NCBI GenBank assembly: GCA_009599575.1
Contig: VWND01000023.1
Coordinates: 360,501-424,500, forward strand
Length of the DNA: 64,000 bases
Reading direction: 5' to 3'
Source of the DNA: Blumeriella jaapii
Lineage: Eukaryota; Ascomycota; Leotiomycetes; Helotiales; Drepanopezizaceae
In this document: in pieces, positions 49,451 through 62,165 of the stretch
Layout of the letters: each line of letters begins with the position of its first letter
How positions within the stretch are numbered: position 1 is the stretch's first letter
Position numbers and translations under genes: made by a program
Notes under the pieces: generated by a model
Database searches by the model: none
What the model saw: the letters and a program-made list of their open reading frames with translations, nothing else
Told to the model about the DNA's origin: nothing

Positions 49451-50339
49451 TGAGTGAGTGAGTGCGTGGGTGAGGGAATGGGGGAGGGCGCATCGAATTC
49501 GTCACTCGGTCTTGGTGCTCGTCTTGCCACATGGAGCTCGCTCGGCTGTGTGGTAGTGGGGATTGGCCGTGGTGGCCGTGGTGGCCGCGGCCGTGGCATT
49601 GGCAGTGGCAGTGGCAGTGGCAGTGGCAAAAACAATGAATGTCAATAGATCCAACCAACCGAAGCGAGCGACAGTCGGTCCCGCACGTGCACATGCACAG
49701 GGGCAGGCACGTCGCCTGTCGCCTGTGGACTGTTGACTATCGACCGTCGACCATCAACCATCAACCCAGAATAGAAAGCCGCAGCCTCGACGTCTACGGC
49801 GGCCGGTTGGAACAACAACAACACCAGCTCGCCATCACCACCGCGCCAAGTCGGTCACGCTGCTGACTACACACTATTTTACTTACGTGACCCGTACGGG
49901 ACGTACTGTACGGTCCTTCCAACGCCTCTGCTTTGCACCATTGCGTGGCCCTTCGTCTTCCGAATAGCTTCATCCTCCTCACGCTCGCTCACCCTCTCGC
50001 TCTCATCCCCTTCCTACGACCGGCACCATCGCTACGGACAGACGGAGACCGGCCCTTTCTCCTCCGCTACCACCATCGAGATATCAATCATCCGTACCAC
50101 CACCAACAACACCACAACATCGAGCATCTCCCCCGCCTCTAGCACCCTCGACCCTCCTCCATATCCGTCCCAGTCACCGAGACGGGAGAGAGAAAAAGAG
50201 AAAAAGAGACCGAGAGAGAAAGAGAGAAAGAGAGCGCGAAAACAGAGAGGAGGCTATCATCGCAACCAACGGGTTTCGACCCCCCTCCCCTCCCCCTCTC
50301 CCTCTCCCTCTCCCTCTCCCCTCCAGGACGACCCTCACC
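47731..50339. promoter_or_regulatory. Shared 2.6 kb upstream region of two chitin synthases
   Basis: Both chitin synthase start codons face away from this region. It contains the ACAGTACAGA minisatellite (48365-49080), an AGAG tract (49418-49451), a GGC/GTGGCAGTG tract (49570-49626), a GA tract (50165-50235) and a CCCTCT tract (50283-50325) just before the class V start. No gene is supported. An open frame upstream of 47730 on the minus strand has no family features. Confidence 0.65.
48365..49080. repeat. ACAGTACAGA minisatellite
   Basis: About 700 bp dominated by degenerate 9-12 nt units such as CAGTACAGA, CAGTACAGT and TAGTACAGA, AT-rich and almost without G outside the unit. The unit overlaps the GTACAGTA element found as palindromes elsewhere in the window. 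Copies vary, so this is an old or fast-changing array. Confidence 0.85.
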
Positions 50340-53300
50340 ATGGCCGCAAACACCCAGGGAGGCGGCGGCGCCCATTCCCAGCCCTCACTGCCCGCCTTGC
50401 CAGCACACCTCCAGTCCGACACGCATCTCACAGCGCACCTGGCCAGCCGTTTCCATGTTTCCTTACCCACCGCCCAGCTGGCTTCCCACGCCCTCATCTG
50501 TCTGAACACCTATTCGTCCTCGACCAAGGGTCCGGATGGCGGCAAGGAGGGGAGTGCCATGGGAGGAGCAGAGGACTTGGCCGAGAGGGCCTATACGCGA
50601 CTGGGAGCCCGCTCGGAAAACCAGGCCATTGTGTTCTTGTAGGTTGCGCTGTTGCTCACTCACACCTCTCCCCCTCCCCTTTCCCCCCTCCCCTCTCCCC
50701 GCGTAACCCGGGGGCTAATTGATCGAACCCAGGGGCGAGTCGGGCGCGGGGAAAACGACGGTCCGCTCGCACATGCTCTCCGCGCTCTTGAGCAAGTCAT
50801 CCACCCCTCTGTCGACCAAACTGTCCCTGGCAGCCTATGTTTTCGACACTCTCACGACGACCAAGACTGCCACCACGCCGACGGCTTCCAAAGCCGGCCT
50901 TTTCTTCGAGCTGCAATACGACACCTCGTCCACCGTCAACCCGACGCTCATCGGAGGAAAGCTGCTGGATCACCGGTTGGAGCGGAGCCGCGTGGCATCG
51001 GTCCCGACCGGAGAGCGTAATTTCCACGTCTTGTACTACCTCCTGGCCGGCACCAGCGCTGCGGAAAAGTCCCATCTCGGCTTGGATGTCAACGGACGCC
51101 TGGCCGGTGCCGTCCACGCGTCGCAGGCCGGGCACCGAAATTCCCTGGGGGCTCAGCAGCGCAGATGGCGATACCTGGGCCACCCTACCCAGGTGAAGGT
51201 GGGAATCAACGATGCCGAAGGCTTCCAACTGTTCAAAACCGCCCTGAGAAAGCTCGAATTCCCGCGCAGCGAAATCGCAGAGATCTGCCAGGTTCTGGCC
51301 AGTATCCTCCACATTGGACAGCTCGAGTTCGAAACCAGCGAGGATACAACGGTGTCGGGAGATGACAGCGGAGGCTTTTCCCACGAAGGAGGACAACTCG
51401 TCACGGTCGTGAAGAACAAGGAGGTGCTCGGAATTATTGCTGCGTTCCTGGGCGTGAGTGCCTCGGACCTTCAGGCAACGCTGGGCTACAAGACCAAGAT
51501 ACTTCAACGAGAGCGGGTAACGGTCATGCTCGACCCCAAGGGGGCAAGGAGCAATGCCGACGAACTTGCTCGGACGCTCTACTCGCTTCTGGTGGCATAC
51601 GTGATCGAGAGTATCAACCAGAGGGTTTGTGCGATTGAAGACACGGTCGCAAACACCGTCTCCATCGTCGACTTTCCTGGCTTTTCCCAACAACAGGCGA
51701 CGGACTCTACCCTCGACCAGCTGCTCAACAATGCCGCTACGGAATCGTTGTACAACTTCACGCTGCAGAGCTTCTTCGAAGCCAAGGGGGAGATGCTAGA
51801 GAGCGAAGAAGTCAGCGTCGCTCCGACCAGCTACTTCGACAACTCCGATGCCGTCAAGGGCCTCCTCAAACATGGCAATGGTCTCCTCAGTATCCTCGAT
51901 GACCAGACCAAGCGCAACAAGACCGACATGCAGTTGTTGGAGAGTCTCCGCAAACGTTTTGATGGCAAGAACCCCGCGATTTCCGTGGGAAGTGCCACCG
52001 CGAAACTCCCCGGGAGCAACTTTGCAACTCATAACGCCGCGGCCTCCTTCGCTGTGAAGCATTTTGCTGGCGAGGTGGAGTACCAAATTGCCGGTCTGGT
52101 CGAGGAGAACGGGGAGGTTATTTCGGGAGATTTGATGAACCTGATTGCCTCTACCAAGAGTGAATTCGTGGGTCAACTCTTTGGACAAGAAGCACTGCAG
52201 ACCATGGTTCACCCCCAGGAAAAGTCGACCATCGTGCAGGCACAGGTAAGCTCGAAGCCATTGCGAAAGCCGAGCGTGATGCGAAAGAAGGGAGACAGAC
52301 CGTCCAAGCTGGCCGCCCGCGAGACCATCAAAGCTTCATCATTCGACGATTCCACGGACGACATGGGCCATGTCGATGACGATGGCAAGAGCCGACGGAC
52401 TCGTAATATTGATCAAGGCGCTGCCGCTCAATTTCTGTCTTCGCTGGACAACGTGACCAAGTCTCTCAGCGCACCCAACACCAATCCGTACTTCGTGTTC
52501 TGCCTCAAGCCCAACGACCGTCGGATCGCCAACCAATTCGACAGCAAGTGCGTCAGGACTCAAATCCAGACCTTCGGCATTGCCGAGATCAGTCAGCGGC
52601 TCCGGAGTGCCGATTTCAGCCTTTTCCTTCCGTTCGGCGAGTTTCTGGGACTCGCTGACGCGGAAATTATGTTGGTCGGAAGCGAGCGTGAAAAGGCACA
52701 GTCGGTGGTAGATGAGAAGAGGTGGCCGGTCAACGAAGCACTGATTGGGAACACTGGAGTCTTCTTGAGTGAACGCTGCTGGTCAGAAATCGCGAAGCTC
52801 ATCGAACGCGGATACGTTCCTGGCCGCTATCCCACAAGTTCGGATGTCGGGGATGACATGCTTTCGCCTAGTGGTGTCCATGGCGCGTATGGAGCATCCA
52901 AGGAACGGCTTCTTGGCCCCCCTTCTGGTCTCAGTCCCGGATACGGCGACAAGAAGTCTGGTTACTTTGGTAGCACGACATCGACACCCGGTCCGAAGCC
53001 GGAGCCTCTGCCCTCGGAGGCGGGGACATGTTCCGGAACCTGGACACCCGAGAGCAGATGGCCGAGAAGGGCAATGAGAAAGCAATGGTCGAGGTCGAGG
53101 AGGTCACGACTAGTGGCACTCGTAAGCGATGGATGTTCCTGGTGTACCTGATGACCTGGATGATCCCCGACTTCCTGATCCGGTGGGTTGGACGAATACC
53201 GCGCAAAGACGTTCGTATCGCATGGAGGGAAAAACTGGCCATCAACATGATGATCTGGCAGGGCTGTCTCTTCGTCGCCTTCTTCATCGTCATCTTTCCC

Positions 53301-56121
53301 AGGCTTATTTGTCCCAAACAACACGTCTACAGCGCCGCTGAATTGACGGATCACAACGGAAAGGGCTCCGAAGCGTACGTCTCGATTCGTGGACAGGTGT
53401 TCAACCTGGACAAATTCGCACCAGCGCACTATCCGTCCATCATTCCTCAGAAGATGCTTTTGAAATACGCAGGACTCGATGCCACATCACTGTTCCCGGT
53501 ACAGGTCTCAGCATTGTGCCAAGGAGTCGATGGCAAGATCGATCCTTCGATTACGCTTGATTATGCGAGCGCTAATGTAACAGGCACTGCATCGGTCATC
53601 AGCACAACCGACCTCAATTGGCAGTACCACGATTTCAGGTCCTGGACAAACGACAGTCGCCCTGATTGGTTCTTCGAGCAGATGTTGATGCTCAGAGCCA
53701 ACTACAAGAAAGGCAACATCGGATACACGCCTCAGCAGGTAAAGAAGTTAGCTGCCAAGTCTAACTCGGTTGCAATCCTCAATGGCCGAGTCTACGATTT
53801 CACCAAGTACATTCAAGGAGGTCGCAAAGTGCTCGTGAAGCCCGGTGAAGATGTCCCTGCCGATGTCAGCACTGATTTCATGGATCCTCTGGTTGTTGAG
53901 CTGTTTCAACAGAAAGCTGGTCGGGATGTGACCAAATTCTGGAATGCCCTGGGCATCGACGCAGCTTTGCGCTCTCGCATGTCGATCTGTCTCGACAATC
54001 TGTTTTACATTGGAGATGTGGATACCAGAAACTCCGTTAAGTGTCAATTCGCCACATACTTCATCCTGGTCATATCAATCGTTCTTCTCTCTGTCGTTGG
54101 ATTCAAATTCGCCGCCGCCTTGCAATTCGGGACGAAGAATGTCCCGGAGAATCTCGACAAATTTGTCATTTGCCAGGTACCTGTTTACACCGAAGACGAG
54201 GACTCCCTCCGCCGTGCTATCGATTCCGCTGCGAGGCTGAAATATGATAAGCGCAAACTTCTGGTCGTCATTTGTGACGGAATGATTATTGGACAAGGAA
54301 ACGACAAGCCCACTCCACGTATCGTGCTCGATATTCTTGGTGTTGCTGAGACCGTCGATCCCGAGCCTCTGAGCTTCGAGTCTCTAGGAGAGGGCTTGAA
54401 ACAGCACAACATGGGTAAAATCTACTCCGGATTGTACGAAGTCCAGGGTCATATCGTACCTTTCATGGTTGTTGTGAAGGTTGGTAAGCCATCTGAAGTT
54501 TCGCGCCCTGGAAACAGAGGCAAGCGTGACTCTCAGATGGTCATGATGAGATTCCTGAACAGAGTTCACTACAACACCGCCATGAGTCCAATGGAGCTCG
54601 AGATGTACCACCAGATTCGAAACATCATCGGGGTCAACCCTACCTTCTACGAGTATCTGTTGACAATCGATGCCGACACAGTGGTTGCTGCCGATTCGGT
54701 TACTCGATTTGTTTCGGCTTTCATCGACGACACTAGACTTATCGGCTGCTGTGGAGAAACAGCACTGTCAAACCCGAGATCTTCGTTCGTCACTATGATC
54801 CAGGTCTATGAGTACTACATCTCTCACAATCTTTCCAAGGCGTTCGAGAGTTTATTTGGTAGTGTCACGTGCTTGCCTGGATGTTTCACCATGGTCCGTC
54901 TCCGAGCCGCCGAATCTGGGAAACCTCTGTTCGTCAGTCGGGAGGTCGTCGAGTCATACGCTGAAATCCGTGTTGACACCCTCCATATGAAGAATCTTCT
55001 TCATTTGGGCGAGGATCGTTATCTGACCACTCTTCTACTCAAACATCATCCCCGGTACAAGACAAAGTATATCCGGAACGCACATGCCTGGACGGTGGCA
55101 CCTGATTCCTGGAGTGTTTTCCTTTCCCAGCGTCGTCGCTGGATCAATTCTACGATACACAACCTTGCTGAGCTCATCCCCATGAACCAGCTTTGCGGAT
55201 TCTGCTGCTTCAGTATGCGATTCATAGTCTTCATTGACTTGATGTCTACCTTGGTTCAACCCATCACACTATGCTACATCGTCTACTTGATCGTCCTGGT
55301 TTCTATGGACTCTGGGGCCGTACCGATCATTGCTTTTATCTTGCTCGCCGTCATCTACGGTTTGCAGGCCATCATCTTCATTCTGCATCTCAAATGGGAA
55401 ATGATTGGATGGATGATTCTATACATACTCGCCATTCCGGTTTTCTCCTTCGGCCTCCCCCTGTACAGTTTCTGGCACATGGACGATTTCTCCTGGGGAA
55501 ACACCCGTGTGGTCACGGGAGAAAAGGGCCGCAAGATTGTCATCACCGACGAAGGCAAATTCGACCCCGAATCCATCCCGCGCAAGAAGTGGGAGGAGTA
55601 CCAGGCCGAGCTTTGGGAAGCCCAGACCATGAAGGACGACCGCTCAGAAGTCTCAGGCTATTCCTACGGCACCAAGCATCCCGCCGCAGTGTCAGAGCTT
55701 AATTACGCGCCCTCGCGGCCCATGTCGCAAGTTGGTGGCTACTCTCCCCACGAGGCCAAGAATGCCAACATGCACGGTTCTCGCATGTCGTTGGCGCCAT
55801 CCGATGCCATGGGCTTGGACCATCGTCATAGTCAATGGGGCGGGTCTCAAAATCTGGGCCAGCAAGAGCTCGAGCTGGCAAATCTCGTCGGCATGCCAAG
55901 TGACGATGCAATCTTGGCCGAGATTAGAGAGATCCTCAAGAACGCTGATCTGATGACCGTCACGAAGAAGAGCATCAAGACGGAGCTCGAGAGGAGGTTT
56001 GGGGTGCAGCTCGATGCTCGGAGGGCGTATATAAACTCTGGTAAGTTCCTGTCCTCCTTGATTACCCGACGAGTGCTCATGTCGTGTAGCAACCGAGGCC
56101 CTGCTTTCTGGCCAGCTATAG
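50340..56121 (+). CDS. csmA: Chitin synthase class V with myosin motor domain
   Basis: Chitin synthase with an N-terminal myosin motor-like domain, needed for polarised wall synthesis at hyphal tips and septa. Exons 50340-50638, 50733-56040 and 56090-56121. The first splice creates the P-loop [11 protein letters not shown]; the last gives [13 protein letters not shown]. The motor domain runs to about residue 790 ([32 protein letters not shown]). Then [20 protein letters not shown], membrane helices, a cytochrome b5-like segment ([16 protein letters not shown]) and the catalytic core: [50 protein letters not shown] and [21 protein letters not shown]-type domain ends it. The frame changes between 52976 and 53030: either a 50-nt intron 52969-53018-like (GTAGCA...GGAG, weak acceptor) or a one-base loss. 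About 1862 or 1879 residues, normal for class V. Confidence 0.95.
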
Positions 56122-56945
56122 GCTCAGGACGTGGTGTCTCCAGAGACGAGGAGAAGAGATTGATTGCACATATGCTGGCAGCGTTTAATTGTCAAACTGT
56201 GTTGATATTTTCCGGGTGTAGCGACTAGTATTGGTATGGGACGGGGCAGGCTCTGCTATCTAGGTATCTATCTATCTAGGCTCTGCGGCGTTTTATCCCT
56301 GGAGGGGAACTTGCATTTGGTTACAATGGGCAAGAGATGGATAAGGGAAACGGCCACAATAATTACATACCACGTTCCATTTCGAATCAATAATGTTATA
56401 GTGGCTCTACCGCATCGTGCGCGCTGTCTGGTTCTCGATTGGATCGCAACATCACGAGCTATGTCGATAGCACTGAGTAAGCTTTAGGGCAGCGAGTGTG
56501 GTGTCGAAGGATTGATTTTCCTTGGACCTGTTGACTTCGCTTATCTCTACAAGGTTTGCACATTGTAAACAAATCCACCCAAATCCAACGTGCGAGGAAG
56601 GATCAATTTCTGAATCAACCTCTACTCGGCGGGTATGTTCATGAAGTTCATGAGTATGGAATATGACGGAGAATTTCTGACGATATGGTTTTGGCATCTA
56701 CATACTATGGCACTGTACAGATACGTGATGATGCCGCCACGTTATGCAGCCATGGCGTGAACCTGCCCCGCGAGGAGGGGCTCGCGGACTTTGCCCACTT
56801 CGACACCCCTCCATCCTTCGTCTTCTTTCGCACTTCTTCCAACCATCGTTTGCACACCTCCAACCACCCCAATCTACCTCCCATTCAACCCCCCCCCCCA
56901 TCAGCAGCGTGAAGAAGTGCGTCCTCAACGCCGCAGCTTCTCGGC
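56122..56945. other. Intergenic, chitin synthase V 3' region and CHO2 promoter
   Basis: No gene is supported. A TATCTATCTATCTAGG stretch lies near 56263-56278, an ACTGTACAG element near 56711-56719 and a C run near 56889-56898 just before CHO2. Confidence 0.5.
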
Positions 56946-59900
56946 ATGAGTGCCCACGTTACCATTCCCGCCGCCGGCGGAGGGCTGCGAGAACGCAAGG
57001 CGGCCCAGGTGCCAGACCAGACCAGCACCGACTCTTCGAGTGGTGGCAGCGCCATTCACACACCACACGACGACGACCACGACAAGAGCCACAAGGCGAC
57101 GAGCAGCAGCAAGACCATTGGCAGAACGCCCGACGGAACTCGTACGCACCCCCCCCGCTACCTGGCGACCCTGCGACGCTGCGCACAACGAAAATGCTGA
57201 CGGTACCAACGTAGTTTTCACAGTCCCCCGGACGCACGATATGGTTTCCCAACTCCTGGACCCCCGACAGCCCAAAAATCTATCCGATGCCATTGTACTC
57301 GCAGTTCTCGGCCTCCATGTGCTCGCCCTCTACCTGCTACCTCCCGCCCTCGGGCGCCCGGTATTGGCCATGGTGTTCCTGTTCTGGAGGGCGTGCTACA
57401 ATGTGGGCATCGGGTACCTCCTGCGCATACAATCCAACCACCGACGAATGGTGGCGTGGGCCAAGAAGCTGTCTCTCTTTGAGAACCCAAGCACCGGGAA
57501 GAATCCGCGACCGTGGCTATACAAGCTGATCAAAGGTGAGCTGGAGACCAAGATCCCCGAGGACTACAAGTTCGAAGAGGCCCCTATCGAGTACAACACT
57601 TGGCTTGTCTTCCGCCGAGTCGTGGACTTGATTCTGATGTGTGATTTCACCTCTTACTGTCTTTTTGCTATTGCATGTGGTGGGCGTCCCGAGGGCGAGG
57701 GCGCGATGATGTTTCTGGTGCGATGGGTAGGCGGATTCGTCCTAGTAGGCTTCAACCTCTGGGTCAAGCTAGATGCTCACCGCGTCGTGAAAGACTACGC
57801 CTGGTACTGGGGCGATTTCTTCTATCTCATTGATCAAGAATTGACCTTTGACGGCGTCTTTGAGATGGCTCCTCATCCCATGTATTCTGTCGGCTATGCA
57901 GGGTATTACGGCATCTCAGCCATGGCTGCGAGCTACAACGTGCTGTTTATCTCGATCATTGCGCATGCTGCTCAGTTCGCGTTTCTCGTTTACATCGAGA
58001 ATCCTCACATCGACAAGACGTACAATCCACCACCCCCCCGCAAGCGAGATTCTCAACCCAGCCCGAGCGACATCAATCTGACGAATGCGACAACCGCCCA
58101 GAAAGAAGGTGTTGACGTGCAAGAGCAAGTCACCCTGCTAGATTCGTTCCCTCCCCTCGCGGATCCACCTCCATCTGTTCACAACCTCCTAGGTATTGGC
58201 AACATTGATCTGTTCAGAGTCACGGACGTTTCGGTCCTCTTGCTCCAAGTGTGTGTAATCATCATCACGACAGTCTCTCCATCGACCTCTACATACAGAA
58301 CCATGTTTGTGCTCAACGCCGTTTTGTGGCGCCTGTGGTACACCGTGGGCTTGGGGATCGTTCTCCATCTCCAGTCCCACGACAAGATCTGGACCCGGCA
58401 TTTCCTCAAATTTGGCGAAAGCACCGAAGAGGCGTGGAGACAATGGAAGGGTATTTATCACATGAGCATGAACATGTGCTGGGCGAGCTTTATCGCCGCT
58501 TCGTGGAAGATGTACTCCTTGCCAATCAGTTGGAGTGCTGACCATGCCTTGTTGATGCATGTCATTGGAGTCACCTTCGTAGCTCTTCAAGTGTGGACGA
58601 CCGTCAGCATCTACCAGTCACTTGGCGAATTTGGATGGTTCTTTGGAGATTTCTTCTTCGACCACAGTCGCAAACTCACGTACAACGGAATCTATAGATA
58701 CCTCAACAACCCCGAGCGAATCATTGGTTTGATGGGTCTCTGGGGCGCCGCTCTCCTCACGAGAAGCACCTCTATCTTCTTGCTGGCCCTCCTGAGCCAC
58801 GTGCTCAGTCTTTGTTTTATACAGCTTGTTGAGAAGCCACACATGCAGAAGCTTTATGGAAGACATCTGAGACCTGAGGCTGGCCTGACTAGGAGTCTTC
58901 GAAAGTCGCTGCCGCCGCCTTTGAAGAAGTTTCAGGGAAGTGTCGACAAAGTTTTCACCGAGACCACTCATTTCGTTGAGGAGTTTTTGGATGTTGCTAG
59001 ACCCAAGCTTGCTGCAGGTGTCTCTACTATCGTTAGAGATACTACTGCACTGTTTAGCCAATACCCAGCGCGTATCACGGTCACACGATTGGCGCCTGAT
59101 CTGGCCGGCTTTAATCCTAGAGATTACTCACTTGAGATCGCAGGGACAGCAACTTCTGCTCTGGCTCTTGATGAGAGATCCACCGGAAAGGAAGGTGTTA
59201 AAGCAAGATTTCCAAGAGAGCGAACGGATGAATTTGAGCCCCTCATTTTTGAATACGGTGCACCGATCAGAGTCAAATGGAGAGCCCCAAAGAACCACAG
59301 CAAGAGTGACTGGGTTGGCCTATACATGATCGCTGACAATGCATCTCGAGAAGTCACCCGCGTCTCCTCCGCTGGTCGGTGGGTTGCAACAGTACCTCAC
59401 GAATGCGAGGAGACCCCGGCAGACAGCGGCATCATAGTCTCCAACCAGCCGGTCTCTGGTGCGAAGCGCCTCGATGGCACAACTTACGACTGTGTGCAGG
59501 GCGAAATGGTCTTCGAAGGCGACAAACTCTGGTGGACGCAAGGTGTTTTCGAGTTCCGCTACCATCACGATGGCAAGCACAACGTGATGGCCATATCGCT
59601 CCCTTTCGAAGTCCGTATCAGTCGGTTCGACGAAGATGACACCATCTTGGACTCCAACGGTCTTTTTCGCTCCGCAGTCGAGGCCGCGCTCCTCCCGGTC
59701 GTCAGAAACTGCTTTGATCGTGACCCGAGATCGCGCCCAATACGACCGAAGAGAGCTTCGGCAGCTTGGTGGAGAGGGATGGTAAGTATGCGAAAAGGGT
59801 CGTGTATGCCGTGCACCAGATGTTTGCGCTTGAGCTCGCGCCCGGCGTAGTGGCTGCGGATGGGAACGTGAAGAAGTTGGCGTGGCGAATCTGTGTTGCA

Positions 59901-60060
59901 AAGCAGGCACTGGTACGCACGATTTTTTTTTGAACCATTGATGACGTTGTTCCGGGTGTTTTTTTCATTTGGACGACCTGTTTGCTGACCGCTGTTGCTA
60001 TAGGCTCCGTATAGCATGTCTCATTCGAAGGGGACTGCTACCCCCATTGAAGAAAGGTAG
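56946..60060 (+). CDS. CHO2: Phosphatidylethanolamine N-methyltransferase Cho2, one frame break
   Basis: Catalyses the first methylation of phosphatidylethanolamine on the way to phosphatidylcholine, in the ER membrane with S-adenosylmethionine. Exons 56946-57141, 57215-59912 and 60004-60060. The first join reads [20 protein letters not shown]; the last gives [20 protein letters not shown]. There are many membrane helices in two PEMT-type repeats: [19 protein letters not shown] with [17 protein letters not shown], and [20 protein letters not shown] with [17 protein letters not shown]; the HPMYS and NPERI segments are family signatures. The C-terminal beta-rich domain has [20 protein letters not shown]. 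At C3 59724-59726 one C is missing: RDP is then followed by the wrong frame, which ends at 59850. Exons sum to 2951 nt, one base short of 984 codons. Indel suspected. Confidence 0.92.
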
Positions 60061-60413
60061 AGGCGTTGGGAAGGGGGACGAAACAGACGTCCTAAGGAAA
60101 GGGAAAGAGCAAAGTGAAAAGTATTCCAGGGTGAAATCGGTAAAGGTGATAAGCTGTGTGTGGATGGGTTATGATCTGTTGATTCTCCGTCTGCGTCTGA
60201 AATTTTTAGAACTTGATACTGGCGAAAAAGTATATCATACTGCTATGCTCTGATAAATACCGTGATTAATTTAAGTTTGCTTTTCTCATAAATGTCGGAT
60301 CTACTGCATCGTTTGTGTTTTATTATACAAGTATTTTTATTGTTTTTGTTTAAATGTCAGAAGTCAAAAAGGTAGACGTGATTATATCCCAAAAACAGTG
60401 GGCCCATGTAAAA

Positions 60414-60612
60414 ATTGAAAGGCAGGGAAACACTAGTTCAGATAATAGAACTCAGATAAGGTTGGGTTGATAGTCAGACTGATTTCTGCCTTTTATATCT
60501 TTAATGAAAAGCGTCTTACAAAAAGAGAAGTGGAGTCTTCGAGAAAAGTATTTTTCAGAAAGCCAGGCGAATCTTATTTAATATGCTTTTTCAGCTCTTA
60601 TCCTGTAAAAGT
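60414..60612. repeat. Direct repeat copy A
   Basis: Starts ATTGAAAGGCAGGGAAACAC and ends near TTTTTCAGCTCTTATCC. It matches copy B 307 bp downstream along most of its length, with differences mostly C/T and G/A. Confidence 0.88.
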
Positions 60613-60665
60613 AGGTAGGAAAACCAGACTGATACGGCCATATATCGGTGGGTAAAATAATCTAG
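60607..60665 (+). repeat. Left arm of inverted repeat
   Basis: Carries ACGGCCATATATCGGTGGGT. Its reverse complement lies at 62440-62499 with only a few mismatches, mainly C/T or G/A (for example AGGTAGG against AAATAAG). The arms enclose about 1.9 kb. Confidence 0.85.
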
Positions 60666-60720
60666 GGAATCCTGTTAGGAACCAATATTACGTGTCTGAG
60701 TCAGATGATCAGCTGTAAGG

Positions 60721-60925
60721 ATTGAAAGGCAGGGAAACACTAGTTCAGACAATAGAGCTCAGATAAGGTTGGGTTAATAGTCAGACTGATCTCTACCTTT
60801 TATATTTCTAGTAGAAAGCGTCTATAAGTACAAAAGGAGGGGTGGAGCCTTCGAAAAGAATATTTCTCAGGAAACCAAGCGAATTTTATTTAGTATGCTT
60901 TTTCAGCTTTTATTCCGATCTTTTT
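60721..60925. repeat. Direct repeat copy B
   Basis: Begins with the same ATTGAAAGGCAGGGAAACAC as copy A and ends at TTTTTCAGCTTTTATTCC; it then departs from copy A before the inverted-repeat arm. Confidence 0.88.
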
Positions 60926-61879
60926 TTAATTTTTTTTAATATGACCTTAATAACTGATTTTTTAGCAATTATTTTTATAAAATGTTTTATTTAAATATTA
61001 TTTTCAGCTTTTATAGTATTATCCGGCCTTTACGGCCTATCCGCAAAAAATATTATTCGAAAGTTAATAAAAAGCAAAAGGTTTTGGCGGATTATCTAAT
61101 TTATATACGTAATATTAATTTTTGATATTATTCCTTTTTTTAGGCCTTTGGTTTCTAAAGGCGATTGATTTTTTTATGCGTATGCTTTCGTATATAACGT
61201 ACGTTACGCTTTCGAAATAACGTGCGGTTTCTTTCGCTTTCGGTCGTAAATTATAGTTATATTTTTTCGCTTTCGGTCGTAGATTATAGCTGTTTTGCTA
61301 TTCTGTTTTTTTTATTTTCGATAGCGTTCGTATTTTCGTTTGAAAAAGCCTTTTTTTTTAAATGGTCGCAATTTTATTGCTTAATTTTTTTATTTTTATT
61401 TTTATTTTTTTTATTAATTTTCTTTTATTTTAATTAACTGCTTTTCGCCGCGTTCGCCGCGAATTTTCAAAATGTTTTTAATTTTTATTTGCTTTCGGTA
61501 TATACGCCTGATTTTACGCGAAAGCATTACGGCGGCCTTTTTGCTTTTTTGCGTTTTCGAGCTTTTTAGCGTAAAATACAACCGTTGCAAAGCTTCGTAT
61601 ATTTTATATTTTTTTATAAATTTTTTAAACTTTTATTCGGATTCGTTTTTAATTAATTATAGATTTTTGTCATACGCGCCGCCGAAACGCAAACTTTTTT
61701 TTCGGGCTTTAACGATTTTATAAATCGTTTCGATGCTGCCACCGCTATTGCCGCTTTTTTTTCTTTTGCTGCGAAAGCTAAAGCTTTTGCTAAAACTTTT
61801 GTTAATTTTATTATTTACGACGCTTATATAAATCGTTTAAAAAAAATAACGCTTCGGCTTTTATAATAATCGAAGGTCG

Positions 61880-62165
61880 TGCGAATCGCGCCGCGGCTCG
61901 GGCTGCCGCTGCTGCTGCGCTCGCTTTTGCCGGTTTAGCGGCTGCTGCTGTTTTAAAAGCTTTGGCTGCGCCGGCTTTTTTATTTAACGACGCAAATATA
62001 AAACGTATTTTTCGACGTTTCGAAATCGTCGCTCGGACCTATTTTAACCAATTAAGTTTAATTTTAAATTTTTACGAAAATATCGTAATTGTAATTCAGA
62101 ATTCGATTACGGCTATTTTAAAAGCTTTAATTGAAATAAATCGAATACTTTGCGAATTCGTTTAA
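61880..62165 (+). pseudogene. Gag-like fragment, Ala-rich start
   Basis: A frame with no ATG reads through an Ala-rich stretch (GCT/GCG repeats) into PAFLFNDANIKRIFRRFE and stops at 62165. The pattern AFLFN-x-AN followed by a helix with a charged F-x-x-x-E/K also opens the second frame at 63275. It resembles the start of gag proteins of fungal LTR elements. The family is not identified; fragment only. Confidence 0.45.

Noticed and set aside
39273..60060. Possible secondary-metabolite cluster (MFS transporter near large enzymes)
   Set aside because: No PKS, NRPS, terpene synthase or cluster regulator; the large enzymes are chitin synthases and CHO2.
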